Origin: Gammaproteobacteria bacterium
Lineage (GTDB): Bacteria; Pseudomonadota; Gammaproteobacteria; Steroidobacterales; Rariloculaceae
DNA: 64,000 bases
Reading direction: 5' to 3'
Assembly: GCA_036381015.1 (NCBI GenBank)
Contig: DASVDR010000037.1
Span: 1 to 64,000 of the forward strand
Below, piece after piece: positions 16,382 through 26,521 of this stretch. Positions within the stretch are counted from its first letter, which is position 1. Each line of letters starts with the position of its first letter. A model generated the notes under the pieces. That model ran no database searches, was not told the origin of the DNA, and was given only the letters and a program-made list of their open reading frames with translations. Made by a program: the position numbers and the translations under genes.

Positions 16382-16760
16382 GCCGTCGCGGCTGCTCGCC
16401 GCCTGGCGATTTGCCGTGCACGCGCTGGCCGTCGCGGGTGTCGCCGCGAGCGGGATCGGATGGCCGGTCAAGCTCGGCGCGGTCGCGGCCGTCCTCGCGC
16501 ATGCGGCCGCACGCCGGGTCCCGCGGCCGTCCCGTATCGTGCGCACGGCCGACGGCGCGTGGGCGCTTCCGGATCGCGGTCTCGACGGGCTCGAGCTTCG
16601 CCCCGGCACGGCCGTCGCCCCGTTCTGGGTCTCGCTTCGGCTCGCCGCGCCGGGCGCGCGCGCGTTCGTGGTGCTCCTTTTGAAGGACCAGGTCGACCAA
16701 GAAGCCTGGCGAGCGCTGCAGGCGGAGCTGCGGCGATCGCGGCCGCTTGGCACGCTTTGA
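16311..16760 (+). CDS. ygfX: YgfX-like membrane protein
   Basis: This protein of up to 149 residues has two closely spaced hydrophobic segments (about residues 35-75) followed by a basic, beta-rich C-terminal half that includes VLLLKDQVDQEAWRALQAELRR. Both features are typical of YgfX, the membrane partner of the SdhE family; in E. coli it has been called CptA, with reported effects on FtsZ/MreB. The start is uncertain. ATG 16311 overlaps sdhE by 71 bases and adds a Ser/Arg-rich N-terminus, while the conserved part begins near 16360. Confidence 0.7.
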   Translation: MRRRIPSSTVSSSASARAFVLTPEPSRLLAAWRFAVHALAVAGVAASGIGWPVKLGAVAAVLAHAAARRVPRPSRIVRTADGAWALPDRGLDGLELRPGTAVAPFWVSLRLAAPGARAFVVLLLKDQVDQEAWRALQAELRRSRPLGTL

Positions 16761-16854
16761 GCACGACAACGTCGTCGCAATAGTCTTAGAATGAGTCTTG
16801 ATGTTGACTTCGGGGCGGAAGCTCGGCGACCGGTTTGCGCCCGATCCGGCGGGC

Positions 16855-16881
16855 GAACTTTTTGGTGAGGTATGCGGTCTA
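16855..16881 (+). promoter_or_regulatory. SigE-type autoregulatory promoter of rpoE
   Basis: GAACTT (16855-16860), a 17-base spacer and TCTA (16878-16881, within GGTCTA) match the RpoE consensus (GGAACTT and TCTGA/GTCTAA). It lies directly upstream of rpoE, as the autoregulated promoter does in E. coli and Pseudomonas. The expected start of transcription would be around 16888, only about 8 bases before the ATG, so the leader would be very short. Confidence 0.6.
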
Positions 16882-16895
16882 CTGAGAGGCGTTTG

Positions 16896-17495
16896 ATGGA
16901 ACCCGGCGGCAGCGAGAAGCCGGGAAGCGGGGCTTCCGATCTCGCTTTGATCAAGCGCGTTCAACAAGGTGACAGATCGGCATTCGATCTGTTGGTTGTC
17001 AAGTATCAGCACAAGATCCTGAAGCTGATCATGCGATACGTGCGGGACCCGTCCGAGGCCATGGATGTCGCTCAAGAGGCATTCTTGAAGGCCTATCGGG
17101 CCGCGCCTTCGTTCCGCGGAGACAGCGCCTTCTATACTTGGCTGTATCGTATTGCGATCAATACCGCGAAGAACTATCTTGTGGCTGCCGGCCGGCGTCC
17201 GGCTCACTTCGACCTCGATCTGCAGGATCCGGAACAGTTCGAAGCCTTTTCGAAGCTTCGGGAGCTTGACACGCCGGAAGGGCTTGCGTTGTCGGACGAG
17301 ATACGTGATGCAGTCAACGGAGCGATCGCCGATCTGCCGGAAGATCTGCGCACCGCCATTCTGCTGCGCGAAATCGAGGGCATGAGCTACGAGGAGATCG
17401 CGCAGACGATGGAATGCCCGGTCGGCACGGTTCGTTCGCGGATCTTCCGTGCGCGTGAAGCGATAGACAAGCGTATCGGTGGGCTGCTTCAATAG
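16896..17495 (+). CDS. rpoE: RNA polymerase sigma-E factor (RpoE/AlgU)
   Basis: This 199-residue ECF sigma factor has a region 2 with FDLLVVKYQHKILKLIMRYVRD and DVAQEAFLKAYRA, and a region 4 with LPEDLRTAILLREIEGMSYEEIA. It directs envelope-stress genes when released from RseA. The start ATG 16896 (MEPGGSEK) has GAGAGG 6 bases upstream; ATG 16872 would lie inside the predicted promoter. It is followed by rseA, rseB and rseC in one operon. Confidence 0.96.
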   Translation: MEPGGSEKPGSGASDLALIKRVQQGDRSAFDLLVVKYQHKILKLIMRYVRDPSEAMDVAQEAFLKAYRAAPSFRGDSAFYTWLYRIAINTAKNYLVAAGRRPAHFDLDLQDPEQFEAFSKLRELDTPEGLALSDEIRDAVNGAIADLPEDLRTAILLREIEGMSYEEIAQTMECPVGTVRSRIFRAREAIDKRIGGLLQ

Positions 17496-17503
17496 CGACG
17501 ACT

Positions 17504-18133
17504 ATGAGCGAACAGATTCACGATCAAGTGTCGGCCTTCGTCGACGACGAGCTGTCCCCCGAGGAATCTGCCTTTCTAGTCCGCCGGCTGGAGCGTGACC
17601 CCGAATCGCGCAACAAGCTCGTCCGGTATTCGCTCATCGGATCGGCTCTGCGCGGCGATCTGATCGCGCCGGATCCGGAAGCGTTGCGTCGAAGAGTTCA
17701 CGAGGCGTTGAGCGGCACGCCTCTGCCGTCGCGAGCACCGGCCGTCGCCGGTCCTCCTCCCACGGCGGTCGCGAGCCGCTGGAGCAACCCCGCCGTCGGG
17801 CTCGGCGTCGCAGCCGGAGTCGCCGTCGCTGCGCTTTTCACGTTCAGAGCGGTGAACGACGTCGGCGACGCCGACGCATTCGGCGCCACGCAGGCGAGCG
17901 CCGCCGGCGCCGCGAGCTACGTGGTGCCGGCCGACAGCCCGGACACCGTCGTCGCCCCGCCCCCGATCAGGCTCACGAACTACCTCATGCACCATAGCGA
18001 GTACGCCTCGCGCCTCAGCCGCACGTCCGTGAGCTCGAACGTCGTCGGTGCCATGGACGCGCCGTTGCTGTTCGAGAGCATCGTCGTCACCGACACGCCT
18101 GCCGCTGCCGAAGTCGAGCGTGACGTGCAATGA
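17504..18133 (+). CDS. rseA: Anti-sigma-E factor RseA/MucA
   Basis: This 209-residue single-pass membrane protein has an N-terminal cytoplasmic anti-sigma domain (HDQVSAFVDDELSPEESAFLVRRLE, about 5-30), one helix at about 96-113 and a periplasmic C-terminal part. It holds RpoE inactive; stress-triggered proteolysis by DegS and RseP frees the sigma factor. It starts 8 bases after rpoE, and its stop overlaps rseB (ATGA). Confidence 0.93.
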   Translation: MSEQIHDQVSAFVDDELSPEESAFLVRRLERDPESRNKLVRYSLIGSALRGDLIAPDPEALRRRVHEALSGTPLPSRAPAVAGPPPTAVASRWSNPAVGLGVAAGVAVAALFTFRAVNDVGDADAFGATQASAAGAASYVVPADSPDTVVAPPPIRLTNYLMHHSEYASRLSRTSVSSNVVGAMDAPLLFESIVVTDTPAAAEVERDVQ

Positions 18134-19101
18134 TTCCCGGCGCCAGGGCGTGGACGAACGTTTCGTGCGTGTTGCTCGTCTTTGCCGTCGCCGACGCGGG
18201 TGCGCAAGACGCCCGCTGGTGGCTCGATCGAATGAATCGCGCCGTCGAGGAGCTGAACTACGAAGGCACTTTCGTGCATGTACGCGGCGGCAACGCCGAG
18301 ATCATGCACATCGTCCATCGTAATCACCACGGGCGCATCAGCGAGCGGCTCGTGTCGCTCGACGGCGTGGGGCGCGAGATCATCCGTGAAGAAGGCATGG
18401 TGCGGGTGATTTTCCCGGATCGGAAGCTCGTGCTCCTCGAAGCGCGCAAGGACCAGAGCCCGTTGTCCACTTTGCCGAGCTATTCCGAAGAGCTCGAGCC
18501 GCATTACGAGTTCACGCTCTACCGGAGCGCACGCGTCGCGAAGCATCCCGCACAGATCGTCGGCATCAAGCCGAAGGACAAATACCGCTACGGCTACATG
18601 CTGTGGCTCGACAAGGCCACCGCCATGCCGTTGAAGTCGCAACTCCGGGACGAGGACGGCGAGGTGATCGAGCAACTCGTCTTCACGCAGATCCAGATCT
18701 CGGAGTTCATCCCTGCTTCGGCGCTGCACCCCACCGTCGATACCGAAGGGTTCACGTTCCTGCCGTCGCCCGAGCCCGAGCCAGGGCCGTCGAGCCGGCC
18801 CTACTCGCCGTCGTGGCAAGCGTCGATGCTGCCCGGAGGTTTCAAGCTCTCGGTGGCGACGCAGAGCGCATTCGCAGACTCCGAATATCCCGTCGAGCAT
18901 CTCGTCTATTCCGACGGCCTCGCCACGGTCTCCGTCTTCATCGAAGATCCCCGCAACAACCCCGAGGTGGGCGAAGGCTTCAACAGGTTCGGCAGCACGA
19001 ACGCGTACTCGCTCACGTTGGACGGACGCAAGGTCACGGCGATCGGCGAAGTCCCGCGGGAGACGGTGCGCGCCATCGCCATGTCACTGTCGGCGAGGTG
19101 A
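18130..19101 (+). CDS. rseB: Sigma-E regulator RseB/MucB
   Basis: This 323-residue periplasmic protein has a signal peptide at about 1-25 (ending in DAGAQD). The large LolA-like lipid-sensing domain includes LNYEGTFVHVRGGNAEIMHIVHR, and a smaller C-terminal domain ends in TVRAIAMSLS. RseB shields RseA from DegS until lipopolysaccharide or mislocalised lipoproteins bind. The start overlaps the rseA stop. Confidence 0.93.
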   Translation: MIPGARAWTNVSCVLLVFAVADAGAQDARWWLDRMNRAVEELNYEGTFVHVRGGNAEIMHIVHRNHHGRISERLVSLDGVGREIIREEGMVRVIFPDRKLVLLEARKDQSPLSTLPSYSEELEPHYEFTLYRSARVAKHPAQIVGIKPKDKYRYGYMLWLDKATAMPLKSQLRDEDGEVIEQLVFTQIQISEFIPASALHPTVDTEGFTFLPSPEPEPGPSSRPYSPSWQASMLPGGFKLSVATQSAFADSEYPVEHLVYSDGLATVSVFIEDPRNNPEVGEGFNRFGSTNAYSLTLDGRKVTAIGEVPRETVRAIAMSLSAR

Positions 19102-19117
19102 GCCGGCCGGCCGCCGT

Positions 19118-19579
19118 GTGAGCCCGCTTCCTCCGAGAGTCGCGCGCCGCCGCGTCGGCCGGCAGGACTGCCTCGCGGTCGACGGCAAGGTCCGCGCCGT
19201 CGGAGCCGACGGCACGGTCGAGCTCGAGCTCGAGGAGCCCGCTCGATGCGCGGGCTGTGCCGGCATGTGCACGTGGCGCCGCCCCGTCGGGCCGCGGCGC
19301 GTTCGTCTCGCGTCCCCGCTGCCGCTCCGGCCCGGCGATGCCGTGCGGGTGTCCCTGCCGGCCGGCCACGTTCTGTCGACGGCGCTGCTGCTGCATGGCT
19401 TGCCGCTCGCGGCGCTCCTCGGCGGTGCCCTGATCGGTGCGGCCGCCTTTCATACGGACGCCGGCACGCTGGCCGGCGCCGTCGCCGGCGTCGCGGCCGC
19501 GTGCTGGGGCACGCGCTCGATCCGCCGTCGGGCGGAAGCGCGGACGGCGGCGCGCGCCGAGCTCGAGCGCACGACGTGA
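19118..19579 (+). CDS. rseC: RseC/MucC family protein
   Basis: This 153-residue protein has an N-terminal cytoplasmic domain with the cysteine cluster CAGCAGMC, then two membrane helices (about 87-106 and 110-128) and an Arg/Ala-rich tail. RseC is linked to SoxR reduction and positive control of sigma-E. The start is GTG 19118. The stop overlaps the glutaredoxin-like gene (GTGA), so that gene probably belongs to the same operon. Confidence 0.85.
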   Translation: MSPLPPRVARRRVGRQDCLAVDGKVRAVGADGTVELELEEPARCAGCAGMCTWRRPVGPRRVRLASPLPLRPGDAVRVSLPAGHVLSTALLLHGLPLAALLGGALIGAAAFHTDAGTLAGAVAGVAAACWGTRSIRRRAEARTAARAELERTT

Positions 19580-19815
19580 GGCGCCTCACGCTGTACAGCC
19601 GGCCCGGCTGCCATCTCTGCGAGGCGCTCGAGGCCGAGCTTCGCCCCCTTCTCGAGGGACGGCCGTTCGTGGTCGACGTCGTCGACATCGACGGCGATCC
19701 GGGGCTCGAGCGCCGTTACGGCGTGCGCATACCCGTGCTCGCGGACGGCGACGTCGAGCTCTCCGGCTATCCGCTCGATCGCGAGCGGGTCGAGCAGCAC
19801 ATCGAGCGCGGCTGA
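19576..19815 (+). CDS. Glutaredoxin-like protein (DUF836 family)
   Basis: This 79-residue thioredoxin-fold protein has an N-terminal redox motif ([12 protein letters not shown], CxxC) and the cis-Pro region [10 protein letters not shown]. Proteins of this family often sit between the rse genes and lepA in gammaproteobacteria. The physiological partner is unknown. The GTG start at 19576 overlaps the rseC stop. Confidence 0.85.
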   Translation: MRRLTLYSRPGCHLCEALEAELRPLLEGRPFVVDVVDIDGDPGLERRYGVRIPVLADGDVELSGYPLDRERVEQHIERG

Positions 19816-19868
19816 CGTGCGCTTCGGCTGCCGGCAGCCGCGAGCCGGCTCCGCGCTCGAGCCGCCGC

Positions 19869-19874
19869 TATAAT
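19869..19874 (+). promoter_or_regulatory. Perfect -10 element upstream of lepA
   Basis: TATAAT lies 30 bases before the lepA ATG in otherwise very GC-rich DNA. No matching -35 box is seen at 16-18 bases (CGGCTC at the 17-base position). This suggests that lepA has its own promoter in addition to read-through from the rse operon. Confidence 0.45.
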
Positions 19875-19904
19875 GCGCCGTCGCCGGCGCCCCGCCTCGG
19901 TACC

Positions 19905-21698
<1,794 letters not shown>

Positions 21699-21750
21699 CC
21701 AATACTGGGCAACTCCCTAAGCCGTCGAAACTTTTCGCAGGTAACCGCCC

Positions 21751-22527
21751 TTGGATTTTGCGCTGATTCTCGTTCTGGCGACTTTCGTGACCGGGCTCAT
21801 CTGGGCGCTCGATGCACTGATCTTCAAGCGCATGCGCGGGAGCGCCGGCGACGGCGGCGCCGTCAGAGAGCCGATCGTCGTCGAGTACGCGAAATCCTTT
21901 TTTCCGGTGTTGTTGCTGGTCCTGGTCTTGCGCTCGTTTCTTTTCGAGCCGTTCAGAATTCCCTCCGGTTCGATGATGCCGACGCTCCTCGAGGGCGATT
22001 TCATTTTTGTGAACAAGTTCGTGTATGGGCTGCGGCTCCCGGTACTAAATACCAAGATCGTGGAGATCGGAGAGCCCGAGCGCGGCGACGTCGTCGTGTT
22101 CAGGCTGCCGTCGGATCCGTCGATCAACTACATCAAGCGCGTCGTCGGCTTGCCCGGCGACATCGTGCAGTACGACCGGGGCAGCAAGCAGTTGACGATC
22201 AACGGCGAGAAGGTGCCGCTCGATATCCTCGGGGATTATCCGGCCGACCCGGATCTCACGCTCGCCGAAGAGAAGCTCGGCGATCAGGAGCATCTGCTGC
22301 TGTTGACCCGCGGTGCGTTGAGCCGGGGAGGCACGTACAAGGTGCCGGAAGGGCACTACTTCGTGATGGGCGACAACCGCGACAACAGCCGCGACAGCCG
22401 CTTCCCGGGCGTCGAGTTCATCCCGGAGGACAAGCTGGTCGGCCGGGCAGAGCGGATCTGGATGAGCTGGCGCTCGCTGAGCGAGGGGGGGCCGCGTTGG
22501 AGCCGCATCGGAAAGTCAATCGAATGA
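21751..22527 (+). CDS. lepB: Signal peptidase I
   Basis: This 258-residue inner-membrane protease removes signal peptides from exported proteins. Two membrane helices (about 3-24 and 48-66) precede the catalytic domain. The Ser is S74 in PSGSMMPTL, and the Lys is in YIKRVVGLPGD. The box GDNRDNSRDSR is intact. The TTG start at 21751 is supported by the family N-terminus; no in-frame ATG lies nearby. The stop overlaps the next gene. Confidence 0.95.
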   Translation: MDFALILVLATFVTGLIWALDALIFKRMRGSAGDGGAVREPIVVEYAKSFFPVLLLVLVLRSFLFEPFRIPSGSMMPTLLEGDFIFVNKFVYGLRLPVLNTKIVEIGEPERGDVVVFRLPSDPSINYIKRVVGLPGDIVQYDRGSKQLTINGEKVPLDILGDYPADPDLTLAEEKLGDQEHLLLLTRGALSRGGTYKVPEGHYFVMGDNRDNSRDSRFPGVEFIPEDKLVGRAERIWMSWRSLSEGGPRWSRIGKSIE

Positions 22528-22901
22528 GCGTGCCCGGCCGGCGCCGTAGCCAGCGCGGCATCACGCTGATCGGCTTCCTGATCCTCGCTTGCCTCGTCGG
22601 CGTCGTCGGTCTCGCCGGTCTCAAGCTCGTGCCGATGTACCTCCAGAACATGCGCCTCGCCACGGTCCTCGAGGACGTGCGTCAGGAGCTCGACGGCACC
22701 AATGCCACGCCGGGCCAGATACGGGTGGCGCTCGGCAAACGCTTCGACGTCGAGGGCATAGACCTTCCCGACGAGAATGTTAAGATCAATCAAGCCCGCA
22801 ACGGCTATCAGGTCCGCATCCAGTACGACAACCGCACTCGATATCTCGCAGATATTTGGTTCCTCGTGACGTTCGACAAGACGGTCGAGATCAGGCGGTG
22901 A
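22524..22901 (+). CDS. DUF4845 single-pass membrane protein
   Basis: This 125-residue protein has an N-terminal RRRSQRGITLIGFLILACLV segment that looks like a type IV pilin-like start followed by a helix, then a small soluble domain (LKLVPMYLQNMRLATVLEDV). It is nearly always encoded between lepB and rnc in gammaproteobacteria; the function is unknown. It overlaps lepB (ATGA) and rnc (GTGA), so all three are likely coupled. Confidence 0.8.
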   Translation: MSVPGRRRSQRGITLIGFLILACLVGVVGLAGLKLVPMYLQNMRLATVLEDVRQELDGTNATPGQIRVALGKRFDVEGIDLPDENVKINQARNGYQVRIQYDNRTRYLADIWFLVTFDKTVEIRR

Positions 22902-23581
22902 GCTCTCGAGCCCGTTGGGCCGAGAGTCACCTTCAGCACCGCTTCGAGAACCAGGACCTGCTCGAGCTCGCGCTCACGCATCGAAGCGCATCCAAGCACA
23001 ACAACGAGCGCCTCGAGTTCCTCGGCGACGCGCTTTTGAATTTCACGGTGGCACGGCGGCTCTACGATCTGCGTCCCGAGGACAGCGAAGGGGATTTGAG
23101 CCGCGCCCGTGCCGCCCTCGTGAACCAGTCGACCCTCGCTGCGATCGGCCGCGAGATCGGCATCGATCGTCAGCTGGTGCTCGGGCGCGGCGAGCTGCGC
23201 TCGGGCGGCGCGCAGCGGGCGGCCGTGCTGGCCGACGCGCTCGAGGCCGTGATCGGCGCCGTGCTGCTCGACGCCGGGCACGCCGCGGCCGAGCGGCTCG
23301 TCGACAGGCTCTTCGCCGATCGGCTCGAGCGGCTTCCCGAATCCGCGGACCTGAAGGATCCGAAGACGCGGCTGCAGGAGTGGCTCCAGGGCCGCGGTCT
23401 CCCCCTGCCGGTCTATCGCGTCGATTCGGTGCAGGGTCGCGAGCACGAGCAGATCTTCACGGTCGTCTGCACGGTCGGCGAGCGCGACGCGCAAACCGTC
23501 GGGCGCGGGCGCAGCCGGCGATTCGCGGAGCAGCAGGCCGCGGCCGTCATGCTCGCGGAGCTGGCGCGTGAGCGCGAGTGA
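22898..23581 (+). CDS. rnc: Ribonuclease III
   Basis: This 227-residue endonuclease for double-stranded RNA (rRNA maturation, mRNA control) has the catalytic signature NERLEFLGDALL (36-47). The second acidic cluster is ADALEAVIGAVLLD, and the C-terminal double-stranded RNA-binding domain includes DPKTRLQEWLQ and RSRRFAEQQAA. The GTG start at 22898 overlaps the previous stop. It overlaps era by 14 bases, the standard rnc-era arrangement. Confidence 0.96.
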   Translation: MSSRARWAESHLQHRFENQDLLELALTHRSASKHNNERLEFLGDALLNFTVARRLYDLRPEDSEGDLSRARAALVNQSTLAAIGREIGIDRQLVLGRGELRSGGAQRAAVLADALEAVIGAVLLDAGHAAAERLVDRLFADRLERLPESADLKDPKTRLQEWLQGRGLPLPVYRVDSVQGREHEQIFTVVCTVGERDAQTVGRGRSRRFAEQQAAAVMLAELARERE

Positions 23582-24476
23582 CGCCGGCACGCGTTCCGGC
23601 TTCGTCGCGATCGTCGGCCGGCCGAACGTCGGCAAGTCGACGTTGCTGAACGCGCTCGTCGGCGAAAAGGTCAGCATCGTCACGCCCAAGCCGCACACGA
23701 CGCGGCACCGCATTCTCGGCATCTTGAACCGCGACGGGGACCAGGCCGTGTTCGTCGACACGCCCGGGCACGCGCGCCGCTCGAAGCGCGCGCTCCACAG
23801 GCTGATGGCGCGTGCGGTCGTTCACGCGATCGAGGAGTGCGATCTGATTCTGCACGTCGTCGACGCCCGCGGCTTCACGAACGAGGACCGCGACGTGGCC
23901 GACATGCTGAAGCCGCGCCGCGAGCGGACTTTGCTCGTGCTGAACAAGGTCGATCTCGTGCGGCCGCGGTCGAAGCTGCTCCCGCTTTTGAAGCGTCTGG
24001 ATGACGAGCTTGCGTTCGCCGCGCTCGTGCCCGTCTCGGCGCGCACGGGCGAGAATCTCGATGGCCTCGTCGCAGAGCTCTTTCGAAGGCTGCCGCCGGG
24101 ACCGCCGCTCTTCCCCCGAGAGGTGAAGACGGATCGCGACGTCGTATTCCGGAGCGCGGAGGTGATCCGCGAGAAGCTCATGAATCAGCTGCGGCAGGAG
24201 GTGCCGTACGGGCTCACGGTCGAGATCGAGCATCTTGCGCGAAACGAGGACGGCCAATGGCTCGTGCACGCGCTGATCTGGCTCGAGCGCGAAAGTCACA
24301 AGCCGATCGTGATCGGCAGGGACGGCGCCGTCCTGAAGCAGGCCGGCCGGGAGGCGAGGCTCGAGCTGCGCAAGCTCCTCGGCGACCGCGTCCACCTCGA
24401 GCTTTGGGTCAAGGTGCGCGAGCACTGGTCGGACAGCGAACGGGAGCTCGGCCGCCTCGGCTACGATCTGGAATGA
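23568..24476 (+). CDS. era: GTPase Era
   Basis: This 302-residue GTPase helps mature 16S rRNA and the 30S subunit. Its motifs are GRPNVGKST (17-25), DTPG and NKVD, followed by a C-terminal KH domain (SHKPIVIGRDGAVLK). The GTG start at 23568 lies inside the rnc 3' end, so translation is probably coupled. Confidence 0.96.
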   Translation: MSASDAGTRSGFVAIVGRPNVGKSTLLNALVGEKVSIVTPKPHTTRHRILGILNRDGDQAVFVDTPGHARRSKRALHRLMARAVVHAIEECDLILHVVDARGFTNEDRDVADMLKPRRERTLLVLNKVDLVRPRSKLLPLLKRLDDELAFAALVPVSARTGENLDGLVAELFRRLPPGPPLFPREVKTDRDVVFRSAEVIREKLMNQLRQEVPYGLTVEIEHLARNEDGQWLVHALIWLERESHKPIVIGRDGAVLKQAGREARLELRKLLGDRVHLELWVKVREHWSDSERELGRLGYDLE

Positions 24477-24521
24477 GAGAATGAGGCGCAGGCGAGCATC
24501 GCGGCCCGCGGCGATCGACTC

Positions 24522-25250
24522 ATGAGCGACAGAGAGACCGTCCTCCTCGAGCAGGCTTTCGTGCTGCATCAGCGGCCGTACCGCAACACGAGCCAGCTCC
24601 TCGAGTGCCTCACCCCCGGGCACGGTCGGGTGGGGCTCGTAGCCCGCGGGTCGCGGCGCTCGCCCCGCGGGCAGCGCGCGCTCCTGCAGCCGTTCGTGCC
24701 GCTCTCGCTGTCCTGGAGCCGGCGCGGCGAGCTCGGCCGGCTGACGCACGTGGAAGCTCGGGGCTCGGCGTTCGAGCTCACGGCGCAGCGCCTTCTCGCG
24801 GGGTATTACGTCAACGAGCTGCTGCTCAGGCTGCTCGCCAGGGGTGATCCGAACGAGGCGCTGTTTTCCTGCTATAGTGACTGCCTTTCGAGCCTCAACG
24901 CATCGTCGAGCGTTGCGCGCGCGCTGCGGCTCTTCGAGCTTCGTCTGCTGCGCGCGCTCGGTTACGGCCTCGAGCTCGATTGCGACATCGAGAGCGGCGA
25001 GCCGCTGCAGCCGGAAGGCCGGTACCTGTACGACGTGGAGCGCGGTCCCCGGTCCGCCGGTGAACGCGTCGCCGAGGAGCAGGCCTACACCGGCCGCGAG
25101 TTGATCGCTTTGCGCTGCGAAACCCTCGACGACGAAGAGAGCTTGCGGGCCGCCAGGCGATTGCTGGGGCGCGTATTGCAGGAGTACCTCGGCGAGCAGC
25201 CGCTGAAGAGCCGGGCCGTGCTCAAGGACATCGTGACCAGAGGGTTGTAG
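24522..25250 (+). CDS. recO: DNA repair protein RecO
   Basis: This 242-residue protein has an N-terminal OB-fold (AFVLHQRPYRNTSQLLECLTPGHGRVGLVARG) and a helical C-terminal domain. It loads RecA onto SSB-coated DNA together with RecR. It is the usual gene after era. Here it is followed directly by acpS; pdxJ, usually between them in gammaproteobacteria, is missing. Confidence 0.94.
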   Translation: MSDRETVLLEQAFVLHQRPYRNTSQLLECLTPGHGRVGLVARGSRRSPRGQRALLQPFVPLSLSWSRRGELGRLTHVEARGSAFELTAQRLLAGYYVNELLLRLLARGDPNEALFSCYSDCLSSLNASSSVARALRLFELRLLRALGYGLELDCDIESGEPLQPEGRYLYDVERGPRSAGERVAEEQAYTGRELIALRCETLDDEESLRAARRLLGRVLQEYLGEQPLKSRAVLKDIVTRGL

Positions 25251-25284
25251 GAGGGACACGCTCCCGGCGGTCCGAGCTCGCGTC

Positions 25285-25710
25285 GTGATCTTCGGAATCG
25301 GCACCGACATCGTCAAGCTCGAGCGCGTCGAGCGCACCGTGGCGCGCTTCGGCGACGCTTTCGCGCGCCGTGTGCTGATGGACGAGGAGTACCAGCTCTT
25401 TGCCCGCACCAAGCACCCCGCGCGCTTTCTCGCGATGCGCTTTGCCGCGAAGGAGGCCGTGGTCAAAGCGATGGGTACGGGATTTGCGAACGGCATGTGG
25501 GTGCGGGATGTCGGCACCGTGCCCGATCGACTCGGGCAGCCGCAGGTCATCTATTCGCCGCGCGGCCGAGCGATGTGCGAGAAGCTCGGCATCGGCGCCG
25601 GCTATCTCACGCTGACGGACGAAGCGGGGCTCGTGCTCGCCGTCGCCGTGCTGCTTCGACAAGAAAAAAAGGTGTCAGACACCTTTTTGGAGGGGAAAAA
25701 TGGTGTCTGA
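25285..25710 (+). CDS. acpS: Holo-ACP synthase AcpS
   Basis: This 141-residue enzyme transfers 4'-phosphopantetheine from CoA to acyl carrier proteins. The Mg-binding signature GIGTDIVKLERVER and the second motif RFAAKEAVVKAMGTG are intact. The GTG start is at 25285. The last dozen or so residues (after LLRQE) are encoded by the palindromic repeat at 25671-25714, so the natural C-terminus has probably been extended. It may also activate the cluster ACP at 1619. Confidence 0.94.
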   Translation: MIFGIGTDIVKLERVERTVARFGDAFARRVLMDEEYQLFARTKHPARFLAMRFAAKEAVVKAMGTGFANGMWVRDVGTVPDRLGQPQVIYSPRGRAMCEKLGIGAGYLTLTDEAGLVLAVAVLLRQEKKVSDTFLEGKNGV

Positions 25711-25718
25711 CACCTTTT
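25671..25718. repeat. Paired GGTGTC[A/T]GACACC palindromes at the acpS 3' end
   Basis: GGTGTCAGACACC (25671-25683) and GGTGTCTGACACC (25702-25714) are the same element as at 15228-15268. Here the central bases show that the two copies face opposite ways. A-runs precede and T-runs follow. The first copy lies inside acpS coding sequence. The second supplies an extra ATG (25700) in frame with the exonuclease gene. Confidence 0.75.
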
Positions 25719-25735
25719 CGCGGGCGGGGACGAGC

Positions 25736-26521
25736 GTGAACACGCTCGTGTTCGACATCGAGACGGTGCCGGACGTCGAGCTCGGCCGGCGGTTGTACGG
25801 CGTTCCGGAGCTCGACGACGGCGCGGTCGCGAAGATCATGTTCTTCAAGCAGAAGCAGGCGCGGAACAGCGATTTTCTGCCGCTGCCGCAGCAGCGGGTC
25901 GTCGCGATATCCGCCGTGCTCAGGACGCCGAACGACCTGCACGTGTTCAGCCTCGGCGCCGACGGCGAGCCGGAGCAGGAGATCCTGCGGCGCTTCTTCG
26001 ACGGCCTCGACCGCTATGCGCCCGAGCTCGTCTCCTGGAACGGGTGCGGGTTCGACCTGCCCGTGCTGCACTACCGCTGCCTGAAGCACGGCGTGAGCGC
26101 CGCGCGCTACTGGGAGACCGGCGACTCCGATCCTAACTTTCGCTTCAACAACTACATGAACCGCTACCACTGGCGGCATCTCGATTTGATGGACGTGCTC
26201 TCCGGCTACCAGTCCTCGGGTCGCGCGTCGCTCGAGCTCGTGGCGCAGCTGCTCGGTTGTCCCGGCAAGCTCGGGATGAGCGGCGATCGGGTATGGGAGT
26301 GCTATCAGCGCGGCGAGCTGGCCGAGATCTGCCACTATTGCGAAACGGACGTTCTCAACACGTACCTGATCTATCTGCGCTTCCAGCTGATCCGCGGTGT
26401 CTACGACCGCAGCCGCTACGACGCCGAGTGCGAGCGGCTCGAAGCGAAGCTCGAGCAGTCCGAGCAGCCTCATCTTCGAACTTTCCTCGACGCGTGGCGT
26501 TCGGCTCGTGGCGGCCCCTGA
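25736..26521 (+). CDS. Predicted 3'-5' exonuclease related to the PolB exonuclease domain
   Basis: This 261-residue DEDD-superfamily nuclease has ExoI FDIETVPD (about 5-12), ExoII LVSWNGCGFDLPVL and ExoIII YCETDVLNTYL. The family (PF10108-like) is a stand-alone copy of the DNA polymerase B proofreading domain; its cellular role is not known. GTG 25736 gives the standard N-terminus MNTLVFDIETVPD. ATG 25700 has a better ribosome site (GGAGGGG) but would prepend 12 residues encoded by the inserted repeat. The 3' end overlaps rlmD by 14 bases. Confidence 0.88.
   Translation: MNTLVFDIETVPDVELGRRLYGVPELDDGAVAKIMFFKQKQARNSDFLPLPQQRVVAISAVLRTPNDLHVFSLGADGEPEQEILRRFFDGLDRYAPELVSWNGCGFDLPVLHYRCLKHGVSAARYWETGDSDPNFRFNNYMNRYHWRHLDLMDVLSGYQSSGRASLELVAQLLGCPGKLGMSGDRVWECYQRGELAEICHYCETDVLNTYLIYLRFQLIRGVYDRSRYDAECERLEAKLEQSEQPHLRTFLDAWRSARGGP

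Noticed and set aside
25700-25735. ATG 25700 as the native exonuclease start
   Set aside because: The codons come from the palindromic repeat; family members begin at the equivalent of GTG 25736. It may be used, but it is not the ancestral start.
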